Assembly: GCA_947475735.1 (NCBI GenBank)
Contig: CANJLQ010000012.1
Span: 1-64,000 of the forward strand
Direction: 5' to 3'
DNA: 64,000 bases
From: Caulobacteraceae bacterium
GTDB lineage: Bacteria; Pseudomonadota; Alphaproteobacteria; Caulobacterales; Caulobacteraceae
A model generated the notes under the pieces. It made no database searches, was not told the origin of the DNA, and saw only the letters and a list, made by a program, of their open reading frames with translations. The first letter of the stretch is position 1, and every line of letters begins with the position of its first letter. Positions 21,663 to 30,945 of this stretch are shown in pieces. Position numbers and translations under genes: made by a program.

Positions 21663-23900
21663 TTAGGGTGCGGCGCGACTGCCGACCGTCCGATCGAGGA
21701 AGTCCAGATAGGTCCGCCACTGCTGCAACTGGCGCTCATTGCCGCGAACGCCGTGGCGCTGCCCTGGATACAGCATCATCTCGAACGGGATGCTGCGCGA
21801 CTGCAGGGCGTCGATGACCCGCGTGGAATTCTCGAAGATGACGTTGTCGTCGGCCATGCCGTGCAGCAGCAGCATCCACCCGGTCAGGTTCTCCAGCCGG
21901 GGAATGGCGTCCGACGCCGCATAGCCGGCTGCGTTCGCTTCGGGCGTCGACATGAAGCGTTCGGTGTAATGGGTGTCATACAGGCCCCACTCGGTCGGCG
22001 GGGCTCCGACGATGGCCGAGGCCAGGCCCATCTCGGGCTCGGTCAGGGCCATCAGGCTCATGAACCCGCCATAGGACCAGCCCATCATGGCGATACGCGC
22101 ATCGTCGACGAACGGCAGCGACCTCAGATAGTTTGCCGCCAGAACCTGATCCTCGATCTCGGGCCCGCCCATGCGCAGATGAAGCGCCTGCTTGAACGCT
22201 GCGGACCGATCCCCTTCGCCCCGGTTGTCGAGCCGGAAGACGATGTAGCCCGCCTCGGTCAGCAACTGGGTTGTCGCCGGTTGCCAGCCATTGCGAACGC
22301 CCCCACCGCTGGGGCCGCCATAGACCTGCATGACGACGGGATAGGTCCGCGTCGGGTCGAAATCGACGGGCCTGGCCATCTGCCAGACCAACGTATGGCC
22401 GTCGCTTTCCAGTGTGCCGAACTCGACCGCCGGTCGGCGCGACACGAAGGGGGCGAACGGATGGTCGGCGTCCAGCGCGTTCTCTTCGATCCAGCGCACG
22501 AACCGCCCGTCCGCCGCATACAGGCCGGACTGCGCCGGCGTCGTCAGATCGGTGTAGTTGCCGACATAGGCCGTGGCCGTGCGGTTCATGCTGGCCGACC
22601 ACCAGCCCCCGGCCGGCGTGACGGCCACGGGCGCGGCGGCCTCGTTCAACCGGGTGCGGAAAAGCTGCTGCTCGATCGGGTACTCTTCGCCGTCCCGCAT
22701 CGAGGCCGTGAAGAAGACCTCTCCGGTTTCCTGATTGACCCCGTTAAGACCCTTGACCGGCCAGTCGCCCTCGGTGATCGCCCGGACCTTTCGACCGTCG
22801 GCGTCGTGCAGATACAGATGCCGCCAGCCTGTGCTCTCGTCCGACCAGATGAACCGGCCGTCGTTCAGCGCCTTGAAATCGTCGGTCAGTTCGACCCAGG
22901 CATCGGAGGTCTGGGTGGCGATGACCCGCGACGCCCCCGTCGCCGGATCGACGCGCAGCAGGTCCAGCGTCTTCTGGTCGCGCGACTGACGCTGGACGAA
23001 CAGCACGCTGCCGTCCGACGACCAGTTGACGCGCGCCAGATAGATGTCGGTGTTCTCGCCCAGGTCGACCTTGACCCGCCTACCCGCCGCCACGTCCTGA
23101 ACCCACAGTTCCACGACCGCATTGGGCCGACCCGCGCGGGGATAGCGCTGCTCGATGACCGTCGCCCCACCGCCGCTGATGTCGAGGCGAGGAATGATGT
23201 CGACCGTCGATTCGTCGGTCCGCTGAAGCGCGATGAACCGCTCGTTGGGGCTCCACCAGTAACCGGTGTCGCGATCCATCTCCTCCTGGGCGATGAACTC
23301 GGCCGTGGCCCAGGTGATCAGGCCTTCGCCGTCCGTCGTGACCGGCCGCTCCTGGCCTGACGCCAGATCCATGACGAACAGATCCTGGTCGCGGACGAAG
23401 CTGACGAAGTTGCCTTCCGGGCTGACCTTGGCGTCGATCTCGTCGGCCTCGGTCTCGGTCAGCCGGCGGATGTCGCCGCCCTCCCGACTGGCCAGGAAGA
23501 TGTCGCCTTCCAGCGGGGCCAGGATGTAGCGACCCTGCTCGTCCCACGAATACTCGACCACCCCGCGCTGAGAGATCCGCATGCGCTCGCGCCGCGCCTT
23601 CTCGGCCTCGGACAGTTCGCCTGCGTCTGGCACCAGGGCCCGGGCGTCGATCAGCTTGAACGGCTCGCCCTCGCCGGTCGGCGCGGCCCACAAGTCGAGC
23701 ACCGTCACGTCGTCCTCGCGCGCCCTGAGGAAGGCCACCAACTCGCCGTCCGGCGACAGGCTGACGCCCTGGGCGACCGGCCCGTTCAGGGCGGGATTGG
23801 CGAAGACCCGCTCGGGGGTCAGGACCGCCGGGTCGGACGTCTGGGCCTGGGCGGTGGCGGCGAGAAGGGCGAAGGCGGAAACGGCGAGGACTGTGCGCAT
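21663..23900 (-). CDS. Exported S9 family prolyl peptidase (DPP4-like)
   Basis: This 745-residue protein has a signal peptide ending AQAQ (about residue 22). An N-terminal beta-propeller (DPPIV_N) follows, then a C-terminal alpha/beta-hydrolase domain. The nucleophile lies in GWSYGGFMS, the acid in LLHGMADDNVIF, and the histidine in PGQRHGV. WATAEFIAQEEMDRDTGYWW matches the DPP4 Glu-Glu motif region that binds the substrate N terminus. It should remove X-Pro dipeptides in the periplasm. The ATG at 23898-23900 is chosen because it opens the signal peptide. Confidence 0.95.
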   Translation of the reverse strand: MRTVLAVSAFALLAATAQAQTSDPAVLTPERVFANPALNGPVAQGVSLSPDGELVAFLRAREDDVTVLDLWAAPTGEGEPFKLIDARALVPDAGELSEAEKARRERMRISQRGVVEYSWDEQGRYILAPLEGDIFLASREGGDIRRLTETEADEIDAKVSPEGNFVSFVRDQDLFVMDLASGQERPVTTDGEGLITWATAEFIAQEEMDRDTGYWWSPNERFIALQRTDESTVDIIPRLDISGGGATVIEQRYPRAGRPNAVVELWVQDVAAGRRVKVDLGENTDIYLARVNWSSDGSVLFVQRQSRDQKTLDLLRVDPATGASRVIATQTSDAWVELTDDFKALNDGRFIWSDESTGWRHLYLHDADGRKVRAITEGDWPVKGLNGVNQETGEVFFTASMRDGEEYPIEQQLFRTRLNEAAAPVAVTPAGGWWSASMNRTATAYVGNYTDLTTPAQSGLYAADGRFVRWIEENALDADHPFAPFVSRRPAVEFGTLESDGHTLVWQMARPVDFDPTRTYPVVMQVYGGPSGGGVRNGWQPATTQLLTEAGYIVFRLDNRGEGDRSAAFKQALHLRMGGPEIEDQVLAANYLRSLPFVDDARIAMMGWSYGGFMSLMALTEPEMGLASAIVGAPPTEWGLYDTHYTERFMSTPEANAAGYAASDAIPRLENLTGWMLLLHGMADDNVIFENSTRVIDALQSRSIPFEMMLYPGQRHGVRGNERQLQQWRTYLDFLDRTVGSRAAP

Positions 23901-24014
23901 GGCCGGCACGCTAACGGCGGAAATCGTCTCCGTCACCCCATGCGACGACCGCTTCTGACGCACCCCGCCGCTACATTGGCATCCGTTGGACAGGGAGGCT
24001 GACATTTCGCACGT

Positions 24015-24101
24015 TTCAGACGGTTCGCACGCTGTTTGGCTCGACGAGACGCGGTTCGGCCTCTTCGATTTCACACTATTCAGACGGTTCGCACCCTGTT
24101 T
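24015..24101 (+). repeat. Pair of 23-bp direct repeats upstream of fpr
   Basis: The segments 24015-24037 and 24079-24101 are identical except for one base (TTCAGACGGTTCGCAC then G or C then CTGTTT). They start 64 bp apart, about six helical turns. They end 64 bp before the ferredoxin-NADP reductase start, so they could be two binding sites for a transcription factor, or a small duplication. Confidence 0.75.
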
Positions 24102-24164
24102 CACGTCCGCCCTGCCGACGCGCCGCGACCACACCGACCTTCCAACGATCCGCTTCGCCGCCTA

Positions 24165-24992
24165 ATGAAGCCCGTGATGACCGACACCGTCCTGTCCCCT
24201 CCCCCGGCCCGCCCGTCCGCCTTCCACGAACTGGAGGTTCTGTGGGTCCATCACTGGACGCCGCAGCTGTTCAGTTTCCGCGTGGCCCGGCCCGAGGATT
24301 TCCGATTCCGCTCCGGCGAGTTCGTCATGATCGGCCTGCCCGGCGAAGACGGGGCCAAGCCGATCCTCCGCGCCTATTCGATCGCCAGCCCCTGCTGGGA
24401 CGAACAGCTGGAGTTTCTGTCGATCGCCGTGCCCGACGGCCCGCTGACCTCGCGGCTGGTAGACATCAAGCCAGGCGACACGGTCCTGATGGGCAAGAAG
24501 CCGACGGGCACCCTGGTGCTCGATGCGCTCACCGGCGGGGAGACGCTGTGGCTGATCGGCACGGGCACGGGCCTGGCTCCCTGGCTCAGCGTCGCGCGCG
24601 ACCCCGACACCTATGCCCGCTTCGGCCGGGTGATCGTCTGCCACACGGTGCGCAACGTCGCCGACCTCGCCTACCGCGACTTCTTCACCTCGGGCATCCA
24701 CGACGATCCACTGATCGGCGAGGAGGCGGCCGCCCAGCTGACCTACTACCCGACCGTGACGCGCGAGGACTTCGCCACCCCCGGCCGCATCACCGACCGG
24801 ATCACGTCGGGTGCGATCTTCGCCGACCTCGGCCTGCCGATGGGGTTCTCGCCCGAACGGGACCGAGTCATGCTCTGCGGCTCCATGGCCATGATCAAGG
24901 AGACCGCCGAACTGCTCGAAGGGTTCGGCATGAAGGAGGGCTCGAACGCCGAGCCCGGCGACTACGTCCTGGAGCGCGCCTTTGTCGGCTGA
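24165..24992 (+). CDS. fpr: Ferredoxin--NADP(+) reductase
   Basis: This roughly 275-residue FAD enzyme moves electrons between NADPH and ferredoxin or flavodoxin. The FAD site is RAYSIASPCWDEQLEFLS with the preceding RSGEFVMIGLP. The NADP site starts LWLIGTGTGLAPWLSVARD. The C terminus YVLERAFVG is typical of the bacterial subclass I enzyme. Two ATGs (24165 and 24177) are possible; neither has a strong ribosome site. It supplies reduced ferredoxin for biosynthesis or oxidative-stress defence. Confidence 0.95.
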   Translation: MKPVMTDTVLSPPPARPSAFHELEVLWVHHWTPQLFSFRVARPEDFRFRSGEFVMIGLPGEDGAKPILRAYSIASPCWDEQLEFLSIAVPDGPLTSRLVDIKPGDTVLMGKKPTGTLVLDALTGGETLWLIGTGTGLAPWLSVARDPDTYARFGRVIVCHTVRNVADLAYRDFFTSGIHDDPLIGEEAAAQLTYYPTVTREDFATPGRITDRITSGAIFADLGLPMGFSPERDRVMLCGSMAMIKETAELLEGFGMKEGSNAEPGDYVLERAFVG

Positions 24993-25323
24993 GCACAAGC
25001 CTCAGATCGTCGCCATCGACGCCCGCGTCGATCCGGCCGCCTGCCAGACAATGGCCGAAGTGCGCCAAGGCGTGGACGCCCTGGACCGCGCCCTCGTCGC
25101 CCTGCTGGCCGAGCGCCAGCGCTATATGGAGGCCGCCGCGCGCATCAAGCCCGACCGCGACGCCGTCCACGACGAAGCCCGGATTGAGGACGTGGTGGCC
25201 AAGGTACTCGTCTCGGCTCAGGCCCACCACCTGTCGCCCGACATCGCCGAGCCCGTCTGGCGCACCCTCATAGACCGCTGCATCGCCCATGAGTTTGCGA
25301 CCTACGACCGGACGCGACGCTAG
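24982..25323 (+). CDS. Chorismate mutase family protein
   Basis: This 113-residue all-helical protein is of the AroQ type. RQGVDALDRALVALLAERQRYM carries the first-helix Arg, Asp and repeated Leu pattern (landmark at about residues 28-50). AARIKPDR and a C-terminal WRTLIDRCIAHEF helix follow. It starts at a TTG (24982) inside the end of fpr, so it is translationally coupled. Some such short proteins act as isochorismate-pyruvate lyases; the neighbourhood does not decide. Confidence 0.85.
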   Translation: MSAEHKPQIVAIDARVDPAACQTMAEVRQGVDALDRALVALLAERQRYMEAAARIKPDRDAVHDEARIEDVVAKVLVSAQAHHLSPDIAEPVWRTLIDRCIAHEFATYDRTRR

Positions 25324-26099
25324 GTGCGGTAGGCCCGCCCGACCGGGAGGCTGATCCCGCTTCTCAGCACCACCGCATCGCGCCGCCGTTCCACAATCCA
25401 CTCGGCGTTCACGGCGTGCGATTTGTGCACCCGGACGAAGCCATAGGGCTCCAGCCGCAGGACCATGTCCTTCAGCGCCTCCGACACGAACACCGAGCCG
25501 GTCGCGAGATGTAGCGTGCTGAAATTGCCCTCGGCCTCGACATGGGAGACTAGGGCGGGATCAACCATCCGCTCCCCGTGCCCGACCTTGACGGGCATAA
25601 GGCCCGTGGGCCGCAACCGTCCCTCCGCCAGCCGCGCTTCGGCGCTGGCTCTCAGCGCGGCCTCGCGGGTGAGATCCTGTCGGGCCCGATGCCCGGACCA
25701 AGCCTGGCTGATCGCCAGAGCCACGCCGGTGACGACAGTCATATTGACCAGGTCCTGAATCAGCGACTGGACCATCCCCAGCCGCATCAAAGCGAGGTGG
25801 CTCAGCCAGCCGAGGAGCCCTAGTACCAGCGCCATCACTGGCCATCGCCACGGGCCAAGAGCCCGGCGACTGTGCACCGCGATCACCGCATGGGCGGTCA
25901 GGGCCGCCGTGCCGACGATCGTCGACGCCAAGAGCGTCGCGCGCACCGCCCCCTCCTCGCCCAGCATGACCAGCCAGAGCAGTCCACCCAGGCCCACCCA
26001 GATCGCCGCTACCAGGCCGACGACGACCCGGCGGTCGTTCGCCATCGCGAGCGGTCGTTCGTCCTGATCGGGTGGCGCGGAGGCGGTCATGCGGCTCAT
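25320..26099 (-). CDS. Membrane-anchored LytTR-domain transcriptional regulator
   Basis: This protein of about 259 residues has four hydrophobic segments in the first 150 residues. The C-terminal LytTR DNA-binding domain (about 160-259) contains VSHVEAEGNFSTLHLATG, MVLRLEPYGFVRVHKSHAVN and LRSGISLPVGRAYR. This TM-LytTR architecture occurs in alphaproteobacteria, sometimes with the membrane part sensing cell state. The start is uncertain (26090 or 26099), and neither has a good ribosome site. It diverges from the small exported gene at 26135, and its stop overlaps that of the chorismate mutase gene. Confidence 0.88.
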   Translation of the reverse strand: MSRMTASAPPDQDERPLAMANDRRVVVGLVAAIWVGLGGLLWLVMLGEEGAVRATLLASTIVGTAALTAHAVIAVHSRRALGPWRWPVMALVLGLLGWLSHLALMRLGMVQSLIQDLVNMTVVTGVALAISQAWSGHRARQDLTREAALRASAEARLAEGRLRPTGLMPVKVGHGERMVDPALVSHVEAEGNFSTLHLATGSVFVSEALKDMVLRLEPYGFVRVHKSHAVNAEWIVERRRDAVVLRSGISLPVGRAYRT

Positions 26100-26134
26100 C
26101 GGAGGTCCATCGACAACCCCGGAGAGACCATTCC

Positions 26135-26476
26135 ATGCCCGTCCCGACAACCCCCCTGCCCATCCGCGGCGCCGTCGCGCTGCTGATGGGCCTCGGCCTG
26201 CTCGCTGCACCTGTGACAGCCTTGGCCCAAACGCCCGAAGCCCAGACCCCGCTGCGGGCTTGCTCGGGCGACACCCTTACACTGGCTTGGGGCGCGATCG
26301 TGCGCGACAGCCGGGGTCGGTGCCGGGCCGCCACTCGTGGTGTCCAGGCCCAGAGACCCGTCGCCCGCGCCCAGGTCACCGCCGGGGCCACGACGGCCTG
26401 CCCCAACCGTCGGTCCTACATGGGCGGCGCCCTGCTGATCTGTGACGACCAGCCGCGCGCGAGCGCGCCGCGATGA
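26135..26476 (+). CDS. Small exported protein of unknown function
   Basis: This 113-residue protein has a signal peptide (hydrophobic residues 12-30, cleavage after ALA). The mature part carries four cysteines (RACSGD, GRCRAA, TACPNRR, LICDD), suggesting two disulfides in the periplasm. GGAGAGA precedes the ATG at 26135. Its stop overlaps the ATG of the CPBP protease (ATGA). No family recognised. Confidence 0.7.
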   Translation: MPVPTTPLPIRGAVALLMGLGLLAAPVTALAQTPEAQTPLRACSGDTLTLAWGAIVRDSRGRCRAATRGVQAQRPVARAQVTAGATTACPNRRSYMGGALLICDDQPRASAPR

Positions 26477-27315
26477 GCGCCACCGCCTTCATCCGGGCGC
26501 AGGGCCTGGGCCGCCACGGCTGGGCGAGAACCCTCGGCACCCTCGCCCTCATGATCGTGCTCGCCGTCCTAGCGGCCCTCGCCGCACGCGGCGGCGCCTT
26601 CCCGATCCTGAGGACCACGCTGGCCGACGCGCCCGAGCCGATCCGGTCCGGGGCACTGGCGTTGGTGGCTGGAGCCCTCTTCGGCAGCGCCCTGATCGGG
26701 TTGCTGATCGGGGTCCGGTTCCTGCACGGTCGACCCGCGCGCTCGGTGGTCACCACCGCCCGACGGTTCCGCTGGCTTCACCTGATCCTCGGCTTCCTCG
26801 TGTCCGCCGGCCTCGTCGGCGCCCTGGGCTATCTGCTCGACCCGGAGGGCCTCAAGCCGCTCGACACCCTGCCGATCGGCACTCTCGCCCTCAGCGCCCT
26901 GATGCTGCTCGCCGGGTTCGCGATCCAGGCCCCGACCGAGGAGGTCCTGTTCCGGGGCTACATCCTGCAAGTCGGCTGGCGCGGATTCCGCTCGCCGTGG
27001 CTGACGGCCGGGCTCAGCGTGGTGCTCTTCACCTTGTTTCACTTCGGCTACGGCATCGAGTCGGCCCTGTTCAGCCTGATCTCGGCCGTTGGCCTGCTCA
27101 TCGTCGTACTGCTGCTGGACGGGCTGGAACTGACGATGGGCGCCCACGTCGGCAACAACTTGATCGTCGCCTTCCTGTTTCAGGATCTGTCGAACGCCAA
27201 TGCGCCCAGCGCCTCCGGCATCGCCTGGGACGAGCTGGCGGCGAACGCCGGCGTCATGACCGCACTGATCTTGCTGGCGCTCGCCCTACGTCGCCGGTCG
27301 ACGGAGCCGCGCTAG
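26473..27315 (+). CDS. CPBP family intramembrane glutamic endopeptidase
   Basis: This 280-residue protein has about eight transmembrane segments. It carries the three CPBP (Abi) motifs: EEVLFRGY near residue 157, FTLFHFGYG near 195, and GAHVGNNLIVAF near 230. These supply the catalytic Glu and His residues of Rce1-like intramembrane proteases. It is coupled to the upstream exported protein by a 4-bp overlap. The substrate is unknown; the small cysteine-rich neighbour is one candidate. Confidence 0.88.
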   Translation: MSATAFIRAQGLGRHGWARTLGTLALMIVLAVLAALAARGGAFPILRTTLADAPEPIRSGALALVAGALFGSALIGLLIGVRFLHGRPARSVVTTARRFRWLHLILGFLVSAGLVGALGYLLDPEGLKPLDTLPIGTLALSALMLLAGFAIQAPTEEVLFRGYILQVGWRGFRSPWLTAGLSVVLFTLFHFGYGIESALFSLISAVGLLIVVLLLDGLELTMGAHVGNNLIVAFLFQDLSNANAPSASGIAWDELAANAGVMTALILLALALRRRSTEPR

Positions 27316-27665
27316 CCCTTCAGCGACCGGAGCATCAACTCGTGCCGCCAGGCGGCGACGTCGGCCAGGGCCCGGTCCAGCGCGTCCCGGACTCGGTCCA
27401 GCAGCGGCGGGGCAGCGGCCTTCTCGGCGGCCTCCGCCTCGGCGCAGGCCTCGGCCAGCTCTGCGGCCCCTATCCCCGCCGCTGCGCCGCGCAAGGTGTG
27501 GACCGCGTCGCGCCAGCCGTCCTCGCGCACATCCAACATCGGGGCCCAGACCTCGGCCTGCTGGACGAAAAGGCCCAGGACCTCTTCGGCCACGCCGTCG
27601 TCTCCCCCCGTGGTACGATCCAGCACGCCGAACTCCACCGCGCCGGTCAGGTCGCGGCGGGACAT
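27312..27665 (-). CDS. Histidine phosphotransfer (Hpt) domain protein
   Basis: This 117-residue helical protein has the phosphoryl-accepting histidine at position 56 in AVHTLRGAAAGIGAAEL, the classical Hpt signature. Ala/Glu-rich helices follow. It probably relays phosphate between a hybrid kinase and a response regulator, neither of which is nearby. The gene begins one base after the amino acid permease stop and overlaps the end of the CPBP gene on the other strand. Confidence 0.82.
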   Translation of the reverse strand: MSRRDLTGAVEFGVLDRTTGGDDGVAEEVLGLFVQQAEVWAPMLDVREDGWRDAVHTLRGAAAGIGAAELAEACAEAEAAEKAAAPPLLDRVRDALDRALADVAAWRHELMLRSLKG

Positions 27666-29081
27666 TCAGGCCGCCTGCTCGGGGTGTTTGGCCAGGCGAG
27701 CATTGCGCGCCGACCACAGGAAGTAGACCAGCAGGCCCGCGCCGTTCCAGACAAGGAACCAGAACTGGGTCCGCGCCTGCAGGCTGAGGAAAAAGACCAC
27801 GCAGCCGACGATGGTGATCACCCCGACAAGCCAGAACAGGGGTGCGCGGAACTTCCGCTCCCGGCTCGGATCGCGCAGACGCAGGACGATCAGGCAGACG
27901 CCGACCGCCGCGAACGCCGCGAGCGTCCCGGCATTGGCCAGAGACGCCAGTTCGTCCAGCCGCATGACCCCAGCCAGCGCCGCCACGACGATGGCGGTGA
28001 AGATCGTCACCACGGCCGGTACGCCGCGGGTCGAGATCCGCGCCAGCCGCGTCGGCAGCAGCCCGTCCCGCGCCATACCGAGGAAAATCCGACTCTGGCC
28101 GAACAGGAAGGCCAGCAGGACGGTCGGCAAGGCGATCACCGCCGACGCCGCGATCCACTGGGCCGCCGTCCCCTGCCCCATCTCGCGCAGGATCAGGGCC
28201 AAGGGCTCCGGGCTGGCCGCGAAGCTCTCAACCGGCCGCGCGCCGATCGCGGCGGCGGCCACGACCAGATACAGCGCCGTACAGATCAGCATGGAGCCGA
28301 CGATGCCGATGGCCAGGTCGCGCTCCGGCTTCTTGGTCTCTTCGGCCGCCGTAGAGATGGCGTCGAAGCCGTAGAAGGCGAAGAAGATGATGGCCGCCGC
28401 CGCCATGACCCCCGTCTGGACGAAGGGCGCGCCGAAGCCGTTCGGCATGAAGGGCGTGAAGTTGGCGCTGTCGAAGGCCGGCAGGGCGATGGCCACGAAC
28501 ACGATCAGGGCCGCCACCTTGATGACCACCAGGATCGCGTTCAGCGTCGCGCTCTCTCGTGTGCCCAGCAGCAGCAGGCCCGTCACCACGGCGATGATGA
28601 AGACCGCCGGCAGATTGACGATCCCGCCCGCGACATGGGGGCCGACCGTCAGGGCGGTCGGCAGATCGATCCCCAGCCCCGTCAGGAAGCCGACGGCATA
28701 GCCGGACCAGCCCACCGCCACCGCCGACACGACCAGCGAATACTCCAGGATCAGGCTCCAGCCCACGACCCAGGCGATCAGCTCGCCCAGGACGGCATAG
28801 GAATAGGCATAGGCGCTACCGGCCTGGGGCATCATGGTCGACAGCTCGGCATAGGCCAGGGCCGCGCAGGCGCAGACCAGGCCCGCCAGGGCGAAGCTGA
28901 TCATGACCGCCGGGCCCGCCAGCCCGGCCCCCACGCCGATCAGCGTCAGAATCCCCGTGCCCACGATGGCCCCGACTCCCAGGGCCAGCAGGTGCGGCCA
29001 GCTCAGCGTCGCCTTCAGCCGCGGGCCGTCGGAGGCCTGGTGCATCGCGTCGATCGACTTTCGCCGGTTCCAAAAGGCCAT
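27666..29081 (-). CDS. APC family amino acid permease
   Basis: This 471-residue transporter has about twelve transmembrane helices. The APC signature in helix 1 is GVGAIVGTGILTLIGVGAG, and the helix 3 region reads AELSTMMPQAGSAYAYSY. The length and this motif match the cationic amino acid transporter branch. Substrate not assigned. It may form an operon with the Hpt gene 1 bp downstream. Confidence 0.93.
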   Translation of the reverse strand: MAFWNRRKSIDAMHQASDGPRLKATLSWPHLLALGVGAIVGTGILTLIGVGAGLAGPAVMISFALAGLVCACAALAYAELSTMMPQAGSAYAYSYAVLGELIAWVVGWSLILEYSLVVSAVAVGWSGYAVGFLTGLGIDLPTALTVGPHVAGGIVNLPAVFIIAVVTGLLLLGTRESATLNAILVVIKVAALIVFVAIALPAFDSANFTPFMPNGFGAPFVQTGVMAAAAIIFFAFYGFDAISTAAEETKKPERDLAIGIVGSMLICTALYLVVAAAAIGARPVESFAASPEPLALILREMGQGTAAQWIAASAVIALPTVLLAFLFGQSRIFLGMARDGLLPTRLARISTRGVPAVVTIFTAIVVAALAGVMRLDELASLANAGTLAAFAAVGVCLIVLRLRDPSRERKFRAPLFWLVGVITIVGCVVFFLSLQARTQFWFLVWNGAGLLVYFLWSARNARLAKHPEQAA

Positions 29082-29274
29082 GCGTCACTCCCTGCGCCGT
29101 TTCGAGGCGAATCCCGCTGGGATGCTAGACGGCCCCGCGGTGATCCGGAACCGCCTTGGGAAATCGCTTGCCAGGGGAAGGCCAAGTGATTATCTCCCGC
29201 CCTCCCGCGTGGTCCCGCATCGGCACACGCGGAGGCGGCACGCCGTTTGCAAAGCCATCCACGGCGAATGGTTC

Positions 29275-29350
<76 letters not shown>

Positions 29351-29413
29351 TCGTCCCCTTGATTTCATTGAATATTTAGCCATTTCGACCGAGCTCTATC
29401 GTCGGGCCATCCT

Positions 29414-29449
29414 TTAGGACGGCGATTAGGACGGTAGTTAGGACGGTGG
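29414..29449. repeat. Three 12-bp tandem repeats next to the tRNA-Lys end
   Basis: TTAGGACGG followed by CGA, TAG or TGG recurs three times without gaps. It begins 64 bp after the tRNA gene and lies in AT-richer DNA. Short spaced direct repeats beside a tRNA attachment site are typical arm-type sites for a tyrosine recombinase or its excisionase. No integrase gene is seen nearby. Confidence 0.7.
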
Positions 29450-29592
29450 ATTGCGGTTGGTGTTGTCCGATAATCTAGCCGTCGCGACCCCGGCATGGTT
29501 CCGACCGTAAACTCGCGGATGGTCGGAGATGACACAGCCGCTCAAACTTACGCCCCTCGCTTCCGAATCGGAGACCTCTGGTGGCTGCGCAC

Positions 29593-29859
29593 ATGGCAAA
29601 CTCAACTGACTCACCCGCACGCTCTCGCTATCTGAGGACGCCCGAAGCAGGCCACTTTCTGGGCCTCTCAGGGCGAACCCTAGAGAAACACCGCACGTAC
29701 GGAACTGGACCGACCTACCGAAAGATCGGAGGTCGAGTGATCTATGCAGTGCACGACTTGGAAGCTTGGGCCGATCTCGGTCTACAGAACTCGACTGGGG
29801 AGCCCAAGAGTCAGATCCGAGCGGCTAAGCCACAGGATGGAGGACGTGCCGCGATTTGA
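29593..29859 (+). CDS. AlpA/excisionase-like helix-turn-helix protein
   Basis: This 88-residue protein has a MerR-like winged HTH (about residues 14-60). The typical motif runs YLRTPEAGHFLGLSGRTLE, then a Tyr/Gly-rich turn, then KIGGRVIYAVHDLEAW. Small proteins of this class act as excisionases or as regulators in integrated plasmids and phages. The start could be the GTG at 29581. Position next to tRNA-Lys supports a mobile-element origin. Confidence 0.75.
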   Translation: MANSTDSPARSRYLRTPEAGHFLGLSGRTLEKHRTYGTGPTYRKIGGRVIYAVHDLEAWADLGLQNSTGEPKSQIRAAKPQDGGRAAI

Positions 29860-30471
29860 GGCGCGGGCGTCTGAACTATCCCCACTCGATCGCTACCACA
29901 GCGCATAAGCCTCTGATTTTTTGAGACTACTTCGCAGTCGAAGATCAATGATACCCGCCTAAAACCCGGTAAATTCTATTGTCGTTGAAAAGACTAAAGA
30001 AATCAGCATTATCAAATATACGTGATGACTATATCTTTTGAGACCTTTTGGAGCAGGTCTGACTGAAATGCCGCCTTCCACGCAGTCATGTTGATTCGAT
30101 ACTCAGACCAACATCTCGTCACGATACCATCGGCCCAGCATATATCATGGGACTTGGCGACCGCTGAACGACAATGATCTCTTTGGTGTCCCGGAGCCTC
30201 CATGCCGCTCCGGGTCATGACGATTTTAGCTGAGCATCTCGGTGCTCGCAGCGTTCGAGAGTACGATAAATTTAGGTCTGTCGAACGGGAGCCGAAGGCG
30301 CGTCTGATGGAATCTTCGAACTGCTGTTGCGTGCGCTACCGAGATCGCTGGACTGCTCTCGCGATCTCGCGACTGAAAGCGGGTTCGCCTGTCCGGCCTG
30401 TTCTGGGCATTGCGAGCCGTCCTATTTTATCCCATGGGTTGGCTCGCTCACCCATAAGCCTACAAGAGTTC
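29860..30471. other. AT-rich region without a recognisable gene
   Basis: About 610 bp of lower-GC DNA lies between the HTH gene and crcB. No frame has plausible protein character. A 68-codon minus-strand frame at 30012-30218 has no family features. It probably holds the crcB promoter and decayed mobile-element DNA. I looked for a fluoride riboswitch before crcB and did not find its conserved segments. Confidence 0.55.
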
Positions 30472-30846
30472 ATGCACTACTTGGTGGTCTTTGTCGGAGG
30501 AGGTCTCGGCGCCGCCCTCCGGCACGCTGTGAACAGGGCGGCATTCGCGCTGTTCGGCCCATCGCTGCCCATAGCGACCCTGTTCGTGAACGTCGTCGGC
30601 AGTTTCGCGATGGGCGTGGTGGTGGCGTTGTTTCTTGCAAGAAGCACCGCCAGCCAGGATTTGAAGCTGTTTCTCACTACCGGCGTGCTGGGTGGGTTCA
30701 CCACCTTCTCCGCCTTTAGCCTCGACGCGGCGACTATGTGGCAACGGGGCGATCACGCGGCCGTCGTCGTCTACGCGGTCGCCTCTGTGGTCTTGTCGAT
30801 CGGGGGCCTGTTCCTGGGCATGATCACGGTGCGCGCGATCGGCTGA
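30472..30846 (+). CDS. crcB: Fluoride exporter CrcB/Fluc
   Basis: This 124-residue inner-membrane protein has four transmembrane helices and works as a dual-topology dimer exporting fluoride. Family motifs are GGGLGAALRHAVN near the start, LFVNVVGSFAMG in helix 2, and TTGVLGGFTTFSAFSLD in helix 3 with the conserved Phe/Thr track. The ATG at 30472 is the first that keeps the normal family length. It is the first gene of the resistance island after the tRNA. Confidence 0.95.
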   Translation: MHYLVVFVGGGLGAALRHAVNRAAFALFGPSLPIATLFVNVVGSFAMGVVVALFLARSTASQDLKLFLTTGVLGGFTTFSAFSLDAATMWQRGDHAAVVVYAVASVVLSIGGLFLGMITVRAIG

Positions 30847-30945
30847 CAGCTCTGCCCACTGGGCGATCCGACCCCGGGGCGCGCCATCCCAAAGACGAGA
30901 TTTCGCAACCTCGATCAGATTTCCTTGACGATGATCGCCGATCAC

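Noticed and set aside
26442..29189. 915-codon plus-strand open frame
   Set aside because: It is an overlap artefact across the CPBP gene, the Hpt gene and the APC permease, each of which is recognisable.
30012..30218. 68-codon minus-strand frame in the AT-rich region
   Set aside because: No family features, no ribosome site, and the composition is uninformative.
30220..30471. Fluoride riboswitch upstream of crcB
   Set aside because: The conserved pseudoknot segments and the GATGG/TGATG-type pattern were not found by reading. Segments with CTGATGG or GCCTAC occur but not in the required order.
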